Of a DNA stretch of 64,000 bases, positions 12,366 to 21,098 are shown in pieces. Position numbers and translations under genes: made by a program. This stretch comes from CAVSMC01 sp963798655 (GTDB lineage: Bacteria; Pseudomonadota; Gammaproteobacteria; Burkholderiales; Casimicrobiaceae). The stretch covers positions 1 to 64,000 of the forward strand of contig CAWCUH010000007.1 of the NCBI GenBank assembly GCA_963798655.1. Direction: 5' to 3'. Position 1 is the stretch's first letter; every line of letters begins with the position of its first letter. The notes beneath the pieces were generated by a model. The model was not told the DNA's origin. It saw only the letters and a program-made list of their open reading frames with translations, and made no database searches.

Positions 12366-12809
12366 TCATGCGGCGTCGCCGTTTGCGGCGCCACTGTGGG
12401 ATTGTTTCGCTTCGTCGGGGTGGAGCGCCCAGTGCTTGCGCTCGAGCGCGCCATGCGCGACGTCGATCACTTCGCTCGGTGCGAGCGGCTTCGCGAGGTA
12501 GTCGAATGCGCCGAGGCGCACCGCTTCCTTCGCCGTCTCGAACGACGGGTAGCCGGTGATCACGATCACTTCGCTGTCCGGCCAGCGCGCCTTCATCGTC
12601 CTCAGCACGGCCATTCCATCCATCCCCGGCATGCGCAGGTCAAGCAGGACGATGTCGTAGCGCTTCGCTTCCATCGCGTTGAGCGCCTGCTCGCCATCGG
12701 CGACCGCTTCCACGTCGCATTGCACGCTCGACAGCACGCGCAGATGGCTGCGACGCACGACCTCTTCGTCATCGACGACGAGAATGCTGGCGCTTGGTTT
12801 GGTGGTCAT
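12366..12809 (-). CDS. stand-alone receiver (CheY-like) response regulator
   Basis: 147 aa from the ATG at 12809, which has GGGGA about seven bases upstream; longer frames are shadow. It is a single receiver domain: DDEE acidic pocket, phosphoacceptor Asp in IVLLDLRMPGMDG, VIVITGYPS, and Lys in FDYLAKPL, followed by a 25-residue polar tail. It has no output domain, so it acts as a phosphate relay or protein-interaction switch. It is first in the operon driven by the sigma54-type promoter at 12842-12856. Confidence 0.93.
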   Translation of the reverse strand: MTTKPSASILVVDDEEVVRRSHLRVLSSVQCDVEAVADGEQALNAMEAKRYDIVLLDLRMPGMDGMAVLRTMKARWPDSEVIVITGYPSFETAKEAVRLGAFDYLAKPLAPSEVIDVAHGALERKHWALHPDEAKQSHSGAANGDAA

Positions 12810-12841
12810 CGTGTTGTCCCCGCTTTGCTGAGCATCAAGTC

Positions 12842-12856
12842 GCAAGGAGCGGGCCA
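12842..12856 (-). promoter_or_regulatory. candidate sigma54 (-24/-12) promoter
   Basis: On the minus strand the bases read TGGCCCGCTCCTTGC, with the invariant GG-N10-GC spacing and two differences from TGGCACG-N4-TTGCA. Transcription would begin near 12830, about 20 nt before the receiver-gene start codon and just ahead of its Shine-Dalgarno. A sigma54 activator (8291-9730) is in the neighbouring operon. No binding site for that activator was identified. Confidence 0.65.
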
Positions 12857-13100
12857 GCGCGTGTGATTCGCGCGTTTGCGCCGTGCATTCAGGCTGTTGC
12901 GATCGCGCCCTGCACCAGGTGTCGATCCCGAGCAGGCGGCGAAGTCGGCGCCCGATATGCACCGCGCGTCGCGCCTTGGCGCAATCGCGTGTCGCCACAA
13001 CGGCTTGCGACGAAGCTCCGGTGTACATCGATTTTGTGCGCCAGTCGCCGTGCATCTGCGACACCTTGACCGCACGCAAGGATGTAACGGCTCCGGTGGC

Positions 13101-13106
13101 TATAAT
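13101..13106 (+). promoter_or_regulatory. candidate -10 box of the ccm operon
   Basis: The 337-bp gap between the receiver gene and ccmA (12810-13146) has no convincing gene. It holds a perfect TATAAT 41 bp before ccmA. A TTGACC at 13066-13071 is 29 bp away, too far for a normal -35, so the upstream element is weak or activator-dependent. The gap also contains the divergent sigma54 site. Confidence 0.5.
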
Positions 13107-13146
13107 TCGCTCTGTTTTTTAGGCGAAAACGGCCACATCGGCCCTC

Positions 13147-13761
13147 ATGCTCGAAGCCCACGACCTCGCTGCTCGCCGCGGATTCTCGACGCTCTTCACC
13201 GGGTTGTCGTTTCGCGTCGACGCGGGCCACGCGATGGTCGTCACCGGCGCCAACGGCACCGGCAAGACGACGCTGCTGCGCATGCTCGCCGGTCTCTCCG
13301 CGCCCGCCGAAGGCGAGGTCCGCTGGAACGGGGCGGCGATGGCGCCGTTCGCGAGCGCGATGCGTGCGATCCTCGCGTTCGCCGGTCACCTGCCGTCGCT
13401 GAAGGACGAGCTGACCGCCGAGGAGAACCTCGCGTCGCTGCTGCATCTCGCCGGCGAATCGCCGGACCGGCGTTCGCTCGCGGCGGCGCTCGACGCCGTG
13501 GCGCTCGGCCAGCGGCGCAAGCTTCCTGCGCGCGTGCTGTCGCAGGGCCAGCGACGGCGCATCGGCCTCGCGCGGCTGTCGCTGCTCAAGCGCCCGCTGT
13601 GGATCCTCGACGAGCCCGTCACCGCGCTCGACACGGCCGGCATCGCGTTCCTGGCCGACATGGTTCGCCGCCACCTCGAGTCGGGCGGCATTGCCGTGGC
13701 GGCCACGCATGCGCCGCTCGGGCTGCCCGAATCGCGTGTCCGCTCGCTTGCGCTCGCCTGA
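13147..13761 (+). CDS. ccmA: haem exporter ATP-binding subunit CcmA
   Basis: 204 aa, the usual CcmA length. It is the ABC ATPase that, with CcmB and CcmC, drives release of haem-loaded CcmE during cytochrome c maturation. Walker A GANGTGKTT (about residues 38-46), signature LSQGQRRRIGLARL and Walker B LWILDEPVTALD are intact, and the protein ends shortly after the H-loop (AATHAPLGLP). First gene of a complete ccmABCDEFGHI operon; its stop overlaps the ccmB start (TGATG). Confidence 0.97.
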   Translation: MLEAHDLAARRGFSTLFTGLSFRVDAGHAMVVTGANGTGKTTLLRMLAGLSAPAEGEVRWNGAAMAPFASAMRAILAFAGHLPSLKDELTAEENLASLLHLAGESPDRRSLAAALDAVALGQRRKLPARVLSQGQRRRIGLARLSLLKRPLWILDEPVTALDTAGIAFLADMVRRHLESGGIAVAATHAPLGLPESRVRSLALA

Positions 13762-14489
13762 TGGACGCCACGGTGACCGTCGCCGCACAGGCCGCGCCCG
13801 CGATCGAGACGACGGCGGCGGTGCTGCCCGGCTTTCGCTGGGCGCTCGCGCGCGACCTGCGCCTCGCGCTGCGCTCGCGCGCGGAACTGGGCGTCCAGCT
13901 GCTGTTCTATGTCATTGTCGTCGCGCTGTTTCCGCTGTCGACGACACCCGAAAAAACGCTGCTGGTAACGATGGGGCCCGGCGTGCTGTGGGTTGCCGCG
14001 CTGCTGTCGTCGCTGCTGTCGCTGCCGAGGCTTTTCGCGAGCGACTACGCCGACGGCACGCTCGAGCAGATCGCGCTTTCGCCGTCGCCGCTGCCCGCGC
14101 TGGTATGCGGCAAGATCGCCGCCCACTGGCTCACGACGGGGCTGCCGGTGGCGCTGATGGCGCCGCTGCTGGGCGTGCAATACCAGATGGACGCCGAATC
14201 GCTCGCGGTGCTGGCTGCGGCGCTGCTGGTCGGAACGCCGATCCTCTCGTTGCTGGGCGCGATCGGCGCCGCGCTGACGCTCGGCCTGCGCGCCGGCGGC
14301 AGCCTGCTCGCGCTGCTGATCCTGCCGCTGTACGTGCCGGTGCTGATCTTCGGCGCCGGCGCGGTCGACGCCGCGCGCTTCGGACTGGGCGCCGGCGCGA
14401 ATCTTTCGCTGCTCGGTGCAGGACTGCTGATCGCGATCGTCGGCGCGCCGTTCGCCTCCGCCGCCGCCGTTCGCATCGCGCTGGACTGA
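13761..14489 (+). CDS. ccmB: haem exporter membrane subunit CcmB
   Basis: 242 aa from the ATG overlapping the ccmA stop by one base. About six hydrophobic helices and the CcmB family passages WALARDLRLALRSRAELG, GPGVLWVAALLSSLLSLPRLF and YADGTLEQIALSP. It is the inner-membrane partner of CcmA. The N-terminus is about 20 residues longer than in typical homologues (VTVAAQAAPAIETTAAVLPG), a harmless extension. Confidence 0.96.
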   Translation: MDATVTVAAQAAPAIETTAAVLPGFRWALARDLRLALRSRAELGVQLLFYVIVVALFPLSTTPEKTLLVTMGPGVLWVAALLSSLLSLPRLFASDYADGTLEQIALSPSPLPALVCGKIAAHWLTTGLPVALMAPLLGVQYQMDAESLAVLAAALLVGTPILSLLGAIGAALTLGLRAGGSLLALLILPLYVPVLIFGAGAVDAARFGLGAGANLSLLGAGLLIAIVGAPFASAAAVRIALD

Positions 14490-14496
14490 CCTCACC

Positions 14497-15228
14497 ATGA
14501 CGCTCAACTGGTCCAAATACGCATCGCCCGCGAGCTTCTACCCGGTCGCCGGGAAGATCGTTCCGTGGGCGGCCGGCGTCGCCGCGCTGCTCGCGGCGAT
14601 CGGCACGTACATCGGCCTTTCGGTCGCGCCGACGGATTTCCAGCAGGGCGAGGCGTACCGGATCATCTTCATCCACGTGCCCTCGGCGTGGATGAGCATG
14701 TTCATCTACCTCGTGATGGCGTTCTGGAGCGCGCTCGCGCTCGGGTTCAACACGCGGCTCTCGGCGATGATGGCGCAATCGCTCGCGCCGACCGGCGCGC
14801 TGATGACGTTCATCGCGCTGTTGACCGGCTCGCTGTGGGGACGCCCGACGTGGGGCACGTACTGGGCGTGGGACGCGCGGATGACCTCCGAGCTGATCCT
14901 GCTGTTCCTCTATCTCGGCATCATCGCGCTGCGTAACGCGATCGACGATCCGCGGCGCGCCGACAAGGCCACCGCCGTGCTCGCGCTCGTCGGCGCAGTG
15001 AACGTCCCGATCATCTACTTCTCGGTCAAGTGGTGGAACACGCTGCACCAGGGCGCATCCGTTTCGCTCACCAGCGGCTCGAAGATGGCGTCGATCATGC
15101 TGTCGGGCATGCTGATCATGGCGCTCGCCGCCTGGGCGTACACGATCGCCGTGTCGCTCGCGCGGGTTCGCGCGATCATGATCGAGCGCGAGCGTGGCAG
15201 CGCGTGGGTGAAAGAGGCGATCGCGTGA
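14497..15228 (+). CDS. ccmC: haem-handling protein CcmC
   Basis: 243 aa with six membrane helices. The tryptophan-rich haem-binding signature appears as WGTYWAWDARMTSELILL (around residues 120-137), with conserved periplasmic histidines in FIHVPSAWMSMF and WWNTLHQGAS. CcmC presents haem to CcmE in the periplasm. Seven bases separate it from ccmB. Confidence 0.97.
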   Translation: MTLNWSKYASPASFYPVAGKIVPWAAGVAALLAAIGTYIGLSVAPTDFQQGEAYRIIFIHVPSAWMSMFIYLVMAFWSALALGFNTRLSAMMAQSLAPTGALMTFIALLTGSLWGRPTWGTYWAWDARMTSELILLFLYLGIIALRNAIDDPRRADKATAVLALVGAVNVPIIYFSVKWWNTLHQGASVSLTSGSKMASIMLSGMLIMALAAWAYTIAVSLARVRAIMIERERGSAWVKEAIA

Positions 15229-15340
15229 GCCGAGGAGCAGGAGCCCCTGTCGCGCAGCGACAAGGGTGCGACTGGGGCGAACGCGATCGAGCGCCGACGC
15301 TTGGCGCATCGCTTGGCACGGCAGTCAAGGAGGCGATCGC

Positions 15341-15535
15341 ATGACCGAATTCCTCAACATGGGCGGCTACGGCTTCTACATCTGGACCGCGTACGGCGTC
15401 ACCGCGCTCGTCATCGCGATCGAGGTCGTCATGCTGCGCGGTCGACGCCAGACGGCGATCGAGGAAGCGCAGTTGTCCGGTCCCGAAACCAGGCAGATGC
15501 CGCCGCCGCTCGAGCCGGCAGGAGAATCGAAATGA
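15341..15535 (+). CDS. ccmD: haem exporter small membrane protein CcmD
   Basis: 64 aa from the ATG at 15341, which has AAGGAGG seven bases upstream. One helix with the CcmD hallmark MGGYGFYIWTAYGVTALV, then basic RGRR and a polar tail. It stabilises the CcmABC-CcmE complex. It lies 112 bp after ccmC; that gap holds an imperfect hairpin (15245-15266) and a second copy of GAGGCGATCGC, which also ends ccmC, suggesting a small duplication or insertion. It overlaps ccmE by 4 nt. Confidence 0.93.
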   Translation: MTEFLNMGGYGFYIWTAYGVTALVIAIEVVMLRGRRQTAIEEAQLSGPETRQMPPPLEPAGESK

Positions 15536-15996
15536 AGGCCCGTCACCGCAGGTTCGCGTGGATCGGCGCAGGCGTCGCCGTGCTGGCGATCGCCGTCGCG
15601 CTCGTGCTGAACGCGTTCCAGTCGAACCTCGTGTTCTTCTTCACGCCGTCGCAGGTAGCCGCGAACGAGGCGCCGCACGGCCGCGCGTTCCGCATCGGCG
15701 GCCTGGTCGTCGACAAGAGTCTCAAGCGCGAGGGCGACGGGCTCACCGTGCACTTTCAGGTCACCGACACGTCGAAGACGATTCCCGTGCTCTACAAGGG
15801 CATCCTCCCGGACCTGTTCAAGGAAGGCAAAGGCGTCGTCGCGCAAGGCACGATCGGGCCCGACGGCGTGTTCAAGGCGACCGAGGTGCTGGCGAAGCAC
15901 GACGAGAACTACATGCCGCCCGAAGCGGCCGCCGCACTGGCGGACGCGCACGGCAAGAACGCCGCCGAGCAGGCGGCGAAGACGCTGAAATATTAG
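15532..15996 (+). CDS. ccmE: haem chaperone CcmE
   Basis: 154 aa with one N-terminal membrane anchor (residues about 9-29) and a periplasmic OB-fold. His123 in LAKHDENYMPP is the residue that binds haem covalently, and the YKGILPDLFKEGKGVVAQG strand pair is typical. It receives haem from CcmC and hands it to CcmF/H. Start at the ATGA overlap with ccmD, behind GGAGAA. Confidence 0.97.
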   Translation: MKARHRRFAWIGAGVAVLAIAVALVLNAFQSNLVFFFTPSQVAANEAPHGRAFRIGGLVVDKSLKREGDGLTVHFQVTDTSKTIPVLYKGILPDLFKEGKGVVAQGTIGPDGVFKATEVLAKHDENYMPPEAAAALADAHGKNAAEQAAKTLKY

Positions 15997-16006
15997 GACA
16001 TCGACG

Positions 16007-17983
16007 ATGATTCCCGAGCTCGGTCATTTCGCGCTGATCCTCGCGCTGCTGCTCGCGCTGGTGCAGGGCACGCTGCCGCTGGTGGGCGCCGCGCAGCGCA
16101 ACGCGTCGTGGATGGCGCTCGCCCGTCCGGCGGCTCGCGGGCAGGCACTGTTCGTCGTGTTCGCATGGCTCACGCTCGCCTACTCGTTCGTGTCGAACGA
16201 CTTCTCGGTGCTCAACGTGGCGACGAACTCCAATTCGCAGCTTCCGGTCCAGTACCGCTTCGCGGCGACGTGGGGCTCGCACGAAGGCTCGATGCTGCTG
16301 TGGGTGTTCATGCTGTCGCTGTGGACGCTCGCGGTGTCGATCCGCAGCAAGCACCTGCCGCAGGAGATGGTCGCGCGCGTGCTCGGCGTGATGGGACTCG
16401 TGTCCGCCGGCTTCCTGCTCTTTCTGCTGCTCACGTCGAACCCGTTCGAGCGGCTGATTCCCGCCGCGGCCGACGGACGCGACCTCAATCCGCTGCTGCA
16501 GGATCCGGGCATGGTGATCCATCCGCCGATGCTCTACATGGGCTACGTCGGCTTCTCCGTCGCGTTCGCATTCGCGATCGCCGCGCTGATGAGCGGCCGT
16601 CTCGACGCGACATGGGCGCGCTGGTCGCGGCCGTGGACGACGCTCGCGTGGTCGTTCCTCACGATCGGCATCATGCTCGGCAGCTGGTGGGCGTACTACG
16701 AGCTCGGCTGGGGCGGCTGGTGGTTCTGGGATCCGGTGGAAAACGCGTCGTTCATGCCGTGGCTCGTAGGCACCGCGCTCATCCACTCGCTCGCGGTCAC
16801 CGAAAAGCGCGGCACGTTCAAGTCGTGGACGGTGCTGCTCGCGATCTGCGCGTTCTCGCTGTCGCTCGTCGGCACGTTCCTCGTGCGCTCCGGCGTCCTC
16901 ACCAGCGTGCACGCGTTCGCGACCGATCCGCGCCGCGGCGTGTTCATCCTCGCGTTCCTGATGATCGTCATCGGCGGCTCGCTCGTGCTGTTCGCGTTGC
17001 GCGCGCCGAAGGTCGGCGGCGGCGGCGGCTTCGACGTCGTGTCGCGCGAGTCGGCGCTGCTGTCGAACAACGTGCTGCTGCTGGTCGCGTGCGGCTCGGT
17101 GCTGCTCGGAACGCTCTACCCGCTGTTCCTCGACGCGCTGAAGCTCGGCAAGATCTCCGTCGGCCCGCCGTACTTCAACAGCGTGTTCGTCCCGTTGATG
17201 ACGCCGCTGGTGTTCATGATCGGCATCGGCCCGCTCGCGCGCTGGAAGCAGGCGTCGCTGCCCGAGATCGCGAAGCGGCTCAAATGGGCGCTCGCCGTCG
17301 CCGTCGCGACCGCGCTGCTGCTGCCTCTCACCGCGGGTGATTTTCGCCTCGGCGTGTCGTTCGGGCTGCTGCTGTCGCTGTGGATCGTCGCATCGACGGT
17401 GGTCGTCGTTCGCGATCGCGTGCGCGGACTGCGCAGCGGCGGCCTCGCGCAGCTCGCGCGCCAGCCGCGCGGCTGGTGGGGCATGATCGCCGCGCATCTC
17501 GGCGTCGCCGTGTTCATCGCCGGCGTCACGCTGGTGAACGGCTACCAGGCCGAGCGCGACGTCAAGATGAACGTCGGCGACACGCTGACGTTGGGGAGCT
17601 ACACGTTCCGCTTCGACGGCGTGACGAGCCGCAACGGCCCCAATTACCAGGCCGCGCGCGGGCTGATCGACGTGAGCCGTCACGGCGAGCACGTGATGAC
17701 GCTATTCCCGGAGAAGCGCACGTACTTCTCGAGCCAGATGCCGATGACCGAAGCGGCGATCTCGAGCGGCATCAGCGGCGACGTCTACGTCTCCCTCGGC
17801 GAGCCGATCGACGGCGGCGCGTGGAGCGTGCGCGTCTACCTGAAGCCGTTCGTCACGTGGATCTGGGGCGGCTGCATCCTGATGGCGCTCGGCGGGTTCC
17901 TCGCGCTGTCCGATCGCCGCTACCGCTATGCGACGCAGCGCGCGGCGGCGACGGCGACTGTCGCGACGCAAGCGGCCGACTAG
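16007..17983 (+). CDS. ccmF: cytochrome c haem lyase subunit CcmF
   Basis: 658 aa, full length, with many membrane helices. The haem-binding WWD signature is ELGWGGWWFWDPVENASF (around residues 237-254), preceded by TWGSHEGSMLLW and PPMLYMGYVGFSVAFAF. CcmF, with CcmH, ligates haem to apocytochrome cysteines in the periplasm. The multihaem cytochromes, NrfHA and possibly the haem-motif kinase in this window would all be clients. Confidence 0.98.
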   Translation: MIPELGHFALILALLLALVQGTLPLVGAAQRNASWMALARPAARGQALFVVFAWLTLAYSFVSNDFSVLNVATNSNSQLPVQYRFAATWGSHEGSMLLWVFMLSLWTLAVSIRSKHLPQEMVARVLGVMGLVSAGFLLFLLLTSNPFERLIPAAADGRDLNPLLQDPGMVIHPPMLYMGYVGFSVAFAFAIAALMSGRLDATWARWSRPWTTLAWSFLTIGIMLGSWWAYYELGWGGWWFWDPVENASFMPWLVGTALIHSLAVTEKRGTFKSWTVLLAICAFSLSLVGTFLVRSGVLTSVHAFATDPRRGVFILAFLMIVIGGSLVLFALRAPKVGGGGGFDVVSRESALLSNNVLLLVACGSVLLGTLYPLFLDALKLGKISVGPPYFNSVFVPLMTPLVFMIGIGPLARWKQASLPEIAKRLKWALAVAVATALLLPLTAGDFRLGVSFGLLLSLWIVASTVVVVRDRVRGLRSGGLAQLARQPRGWWGMIAAHLGVAVFIAGVTLVNGYQAERDVKMNVGDTLTLGSYTFRFDGVTSRNGPNYQAARGLIDVSRHGEHVMTLFPEKRTYFSSQMPMTEAAISSGISGDVYVSLGEPIDGGAWSVRVYLKPFVTWIWGGCILMALGGFLALSDRRYRYATQRAAATATVATQAAD

Positions 17984-17992
17984 AATGACACG

Positions 17993-18066
17993 CCCCCCAC
18001 GCTCGCTTCGCTCGCTACCCCCCACGGGGGGCAGTCAGTCCCTTGGGGCGGCCCCGCGGGACTGAC
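17993..18066. repeat. two-hairpin intra-operon repeat, copy 1
   Basis: Begins with six C and tandem CGCTCGCT units, then a CCCCCC/GGGGGG hairpin (18018-18031), then a 9-bp stem GTCAGTCCC (18034-18042) with GGGACTGAC (18058-18066) enclosing a GC-rich inner hairpin. It fills almost all of the ccmF-ccmG gap and ends 4 nt before the ccmG start codon. The second copy is at 52095-52167. Confidence 0.85.
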
Positions 18067-18070
18067 GCCC

Positions 18071-18604
18071 ATGAACAAGAAGCTCCTCATTCCGCTGTTC
18101 GTTTTTCTCGCGCTGGTGGCGTTCCTCTTCGTCGGGCTGTGGCGCGACCCGCGCGAAATCCCGTCGCCGCTGATCGACAAGCCGGCACCGCAGTTCAAGC
18201 TGACCGAGCTGCACATGCCCGACAAGGCGCTCGGCACCGCCGACATGCACGGCCAGGTCTGGCTGCTGAACGTGTGGGCGTCGTGGTGCGTGTCCTGCCG
18301 CGAGGAGCATCCGATCCTGGTCGAGCTCGGCAAGGCGAAGATCGTCCCGATCATCGGGCTCGACTACAAGGACGAGCCCAAGGCGGGCAAGGGCTGGCTC
18401 GCGCAGAACGGCGATCCGTACACGACGTCGGTCGTCGACCGCGACGGCCGCGTCGGCATCGACTGGGGCGTCTATGGCGTGCCGGAGACCTTCGTCGTCG
18501 ACAAGCAGGGCGTCATTCGCTACAAGCAGATCGGTCCGATCACGCCGCAGGCGCTCGAGCAGACGATCCTGCCGCTGGTGAGAAAGCTGCAGGCGCAATC
18601 GTGA
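18071..18604 (+). CDS. ccmG: thiol:disulfide interchange protein CcmG/DsbE
   Basis: 177 aa, N-terminal membrane anchor (residues 5-22) and a periplasmic thioredoxin fold. The active site is WASWCVSCREEHP (Cys73, Cys76), and the cis-proline loop is GVPETFVVDKQG. It keeps apocytochrome cysteines reduced for haem attachment. No Shine-Dalgarno is visible: the start codon directly follows a repeat hairpin, so translation may depend on coupling to ccmF or on that element. Confidence 0.97.
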   Translation: MNKKLLIPLFVFLALVAFLFVGLWRDPREIPSPLIDKPAPQFKLTELHMPDKALGTADMHGQVWLLNVWASWCVSCREEHPILVELGKAKIVPIIGLDYKDEPKAGKGWLAQNGDPYTTSVVDRDGRVGIDWGVYGVPETFVVDKQGVIRYKQIGPITPQALEQTILPLVRKLQAQS

Positions 18605-19074
18605 TGCGGCTGATGCTCGTTGCGCTGCTCGCGCTCGCGCCGATCGCGGCGAGCGCCGCCGACGCGGTGCCCACCGAGAAGGACGCGCTGTACGCATCGC
18701 GCGCGGTGAAGCTCGAGGAGCAGCTGCGCTGCCTCGTCTGCCAGAACCAGACGATCGCCGAATCGAATGCCGAGCTCGCATCCGACCTTCGCCGTCAGGT
18801 GCGCGAGCAGATCGCTGCCGGCAAGACCGACGAGCAGATCGTCGATTTCATGACGACGCGCTACGGCGACTTCGTCCTCTATCGCCCGCCGTTCAAGGGA
18901 ACGACCGCGCTGCTGTGGGGCGGGCCCGCGCTGCTGCTCGTCGGCGGATTCGTCGTGCTCGCCGGCGTTCTGCGCAAGCGCCGCGCGACGACTGCGCCAC
19001 CGACACTCACCGACGAGGAGCGCGAGCGCGCTCGCCGACTGCTCGAAGACGACCAACCGGAAGACAAGCCGTGA
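18604..19074 (+). CDS. ccmH: cytochrome c maturation protein CcmH
   Basis: 156 aa. Signal peptide to about residue 19, redox motif LRCLVCQNQTI (Cys43, Cys46), then a membrane helix near residues 103-123 and a charged tail. CcmH works with CcmF and CcmG in thiol handling and haem ligation. Start at the ATG inside the TGATG junction with ccmG. Confidence 0.96.
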   Translation: MRLMLVALLALAPIAASAADAVPTEKDALYASRAVKLEEQLRCLVCQNQTIAESNAELASDLRRQVREQIAAGKTDEQIVDFMTTRYGDFVLYRPPFKGTTALLWGGPALLLVGGFVVLAGVLRKRRATTAPPTLTDEERERARRLLEDDQPEDKP

Positions 19075-20372
19075 CCGTATTCATCATCGTTGCCGCGGCG
19101 ATGGCCGCGATCGCATGCGCGTGGATCGTCGTGCCGCTGCTGCGCGGCCGCGCATCGCCCGGCGTCGTGCGCGAGGCGTCGAACGTTGCCATCCTGCGCG
19201 ACCAGCTCGCCGAGCTCGATCGCGACGTCGTCTCCGGCGTGGTGGCGCGCGAGCAGTACGACACGGTGCGCCGCGAGCTCGAGCAGCGCGTGATCGAGGA
19301 ATCGCAGGCGACCCCCGCGTCGACGAGCGCCCTCGCCGCCGCGCCCGGCGGCACGAGGATCGCGGTTGCCGTCGCGGTCGTGATCCCGATCGTCGCGGCC
19401 GCGCTCTACTTCACGCTCGGCAATCGCGCCGCGTTCGATCCGGCCGCGACGACGGCCGCGAACGGTGCGCAGCACCAGCTGACCGGCGAGCAGGTCGACG
19501 ACATGATCGCGAAGCTGTCGCAGCGGCTGCAGAACGAGCCGAACAACGCCGAAGGCTGGCTCGTGCTCGCGCGAAGCTATTACTCGCTCGGCCGCATGTC
19601 CGAGGCGGCGCGCGCGTTCGAGCACGTGAGCGCGCTGGTGCCCGACAATGCCGAGATCCTCGCCGATTACGCCGACGCGGCCGGCGTCGTCGACAGCACG
19701 CTCGACGGCAGGGCGTCGACGCTGATCGAACGCGCGTTGAAAGCCGATCCGACGCAATGGAAGGCGCTCGCGCTCGCCGGTACGGCGGCGTTCAATCGCA
19801 AGGACTACCCGACGGCGATCTCGTACTGGGAACGGATGAAGAAGTCCGTGCCCTCCGACTCGCCGATGGCGCAATCGGTCGACGCAAGCCTCGCCGAGGC
19901 GCGCGAGCTCGGCGGATTGAAGGTCGCGCTCGCCGATGCATCGAAGCCGGCCGACGGCAAGGCCGCCCAGCCGACCACCGCTGCTCCGCCGACGACAGCG
20001 GCGAGCGCCGCACCAGCCGCATTGGCGGGCGTCGGAGTGGCCGGCGAAGTGAAGCTCGGCGCCGATGTCGCGGGCAAGGCCGCGCCGGGCGACACCGTCT
20101 TCGTGTTCGCGCGCGCCGCGCAGGGCCCGAAGATGCCGCTCGCGATCGTCCGGCTGCAAGTGAAGGACCTGCCGGCGAAATTCGCATTCGACGATTCGAT
20201 GGCGATGACGCCGGAGACGAAGCTCTCCAATCAGTCCGAGGTCGTCGTCGGCGCGCGCGTGTCGAAGTCCGGCCAGGCGATGCCGCAGAGCGGCGACCTC
20301 GAAGGACTCTCGCAGCCGGTGAAGGTCGGCGCGAGCGGCGTCGCCGTCGTGATCGACAAGGCTCTGCCCTAG
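19071..20372 (+). CDS. ccmI: apocytochrome chaperone CcmI
   Basis: 433 aa from the GTG of the GTGA overlap with ccmH. Two membrane helices (residues about 3-22 and about 100-120) flank the cytoplasmic loop LRDQLAELDRDVVSGVVA. A periplasmic TPR region follows (AEGWLVLARSYYSLGRMSEA), then an Ala/Pro-rich linker and a C-terminal beta domain (FVFARAAQGPKMPLAIVRLQ). It holds apocytochrome c for CcmFH. Last gene of the ccm operon. Confidence 0.95.
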   Translation: MTVFIIVAAAMAAIACAWIVVPLLRGRASPGVVREASNVAILRDQLAELDRDVVSGVVAREQYDTVRRELEQRVIEESQATPASTSALAAAPGGTRIAVAVAVVIPIVAAALYFTLGNRAAFDPAATTAANGAQHQLTGEQVDDMIAKLSQRLQNEPNNAEGWLVLARSYYSLGRMSEAARAFEHVSALVPDNAEILADYADAAGVVDSTLDGRASTLIERALKADPTQWKALALAGTAAFNRKDYPTAISYWERMKKSVPSDSPMAQSVDASLAEARELGGLKVALADASKPADGKAAQPTTAAPPTTAASAAPAALAGVGVAGEVKLGADVAGKAAPGDTVFVFARAAQGPKMPLAIVRLQVKDLPAKFAFDDSMAMTPETKLSNQSEVVVGARVSKSGQAMPQSGDLEGLSQPVKVGASGVAVVIDKALP

Positions 20373-20394
20373 AAGATCCAGTAAAGCGGCAGCA

Positions 20395-20430
20395 GAGTCG
20401 ATTCAAAAGAAGCAGAGGGTCAGAATCGAT
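20395..20430. repeat. degenerate member of the GAGGGTCAGA repeat family
   Basis: GAGTCGATTC (20395-20404) is followed by GAGGGTCAGAATCGAT (20415-20430); TCGATTC and GAATCGA can pair. It shares the GAGGGTCAGA core with the good copies but lacks their full arms. It lies in the 193-bp gap after ccmI, where nothing else was recognised. Confidence 0.4.
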
Positions 20431-20565
20431 ATTGCCGGGGAACACCTGGCATTGCGCGCGCTTCCTGTCTTTGCGAGCGCGGAAATCGACTGCGACCGGC
20501 GTGGGCGTTCAATTGCGGCGGGCTGTACCGCACGCACCTGTGAGCGGGACGCAACGGACCGTGCC

Positions 20566-21027
20566 ATGAAATCGTTTCGCGAAACGCGTCGGCACATCGT
20601 AGCTCTCCTGGGCCTCGCGCTCGCGTTCGCATGCGTGCGACCCGCTCACGCGGCCAACTATGCGTCCGAGGGTGAAAGAAAGTCGATCGAGTCGATCATC
20701 GCTCTTATCGGCGATGGTGCCTGCGACAACGACGCGCAATGCAAGACGATCGCGATCGGCGCGAAGGCCTGCGGCGGCCCCGAATACTATCTCGCGTGGT
20801 CCACGAAGCGGACCGATGTCGCCGCGCTCCGCCAGGCAGCGCAGAGCGAGCTCACTGCCCGGCGCAACATGAACGTCAACCCCGGCATGCGATCGACTTG
20901 CGTCTTCGTCGCCGATCCGGGTGCGTATTGCGCGCCGGCTGTCGATCAGCAGCGCGACGCGACGCGCACGCAGAACAGGGCCTGCCGGCTCCGCGCGGTT
21001 GACCGTGGCGGAGGGCGCGTCGACTGA
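20566..21027 (+). CDS. small secreted cysteine-containing protein of unknown function
   Basis: About 153 aa from the ATG at 20566 (MKSFRETRRHIVALLG), which gives a signal peptide cleaved near AHAANY. The longer frame upstream is arginine-rich and lacks a signal. The mature part has paired cysteines in DGACDNDAQCKTIAIG, KACGGPEYYLAWS, STCVFVADPGAYC and a final RACRL, so disulfides are likely. Similar short exported proteins with a C-x4-C ... CGGP pattern are known as uncharacterised proteins; no function can be assigned. Confidence 0.65.
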   Translation: MKSFRETRRHIVALLGLALAFACVRPAHAANYASEGERKSIESIIALIGDGACDNDAQCKTIAIGAKACGGPEYYLAWSTKRTDVAALRQAAQSELTARRNMNVNPGMRSTCVFVADPGAYCAPAVDQQRDATRTQNRACRLRAVDRGGGRVD

Positions 21028-21036
21028 CGGGCTCGA

Positions 21037-21072
21037 GAAAGAAAAAGGCCCGGCAGGTCATCCCGCCGGGCC
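21037..21072 (-). terminator. intrinsic terminator of the subtilisin-like protease gene
   Basis: Minus-strand stem GGCCCGGC/GCCGGGCC (21047-21054 with 21065-21072) followed by TTTTTCTTTC (21046-21037). It starts 27 bp past the protease stop codon and overlaps the end region of the convergent small-protein gene. Confidence 0.85.
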
Positions 21073-21098
21073 TCGGATTGCGCTGCCGAGCAATCAGA

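Noticed and set aside
13066..13071. TTGACC as -35 partner of TATAAT at 13101
   Set aside because: Spacer is 29 bp, far outside the 16-19 bp range.
15872..17692. 606-aa minus-strand open frame opposite ccmF
   Set aside because: His/Arg/Glu-rich shadow; ccmF on the plus strand is unambiguous.
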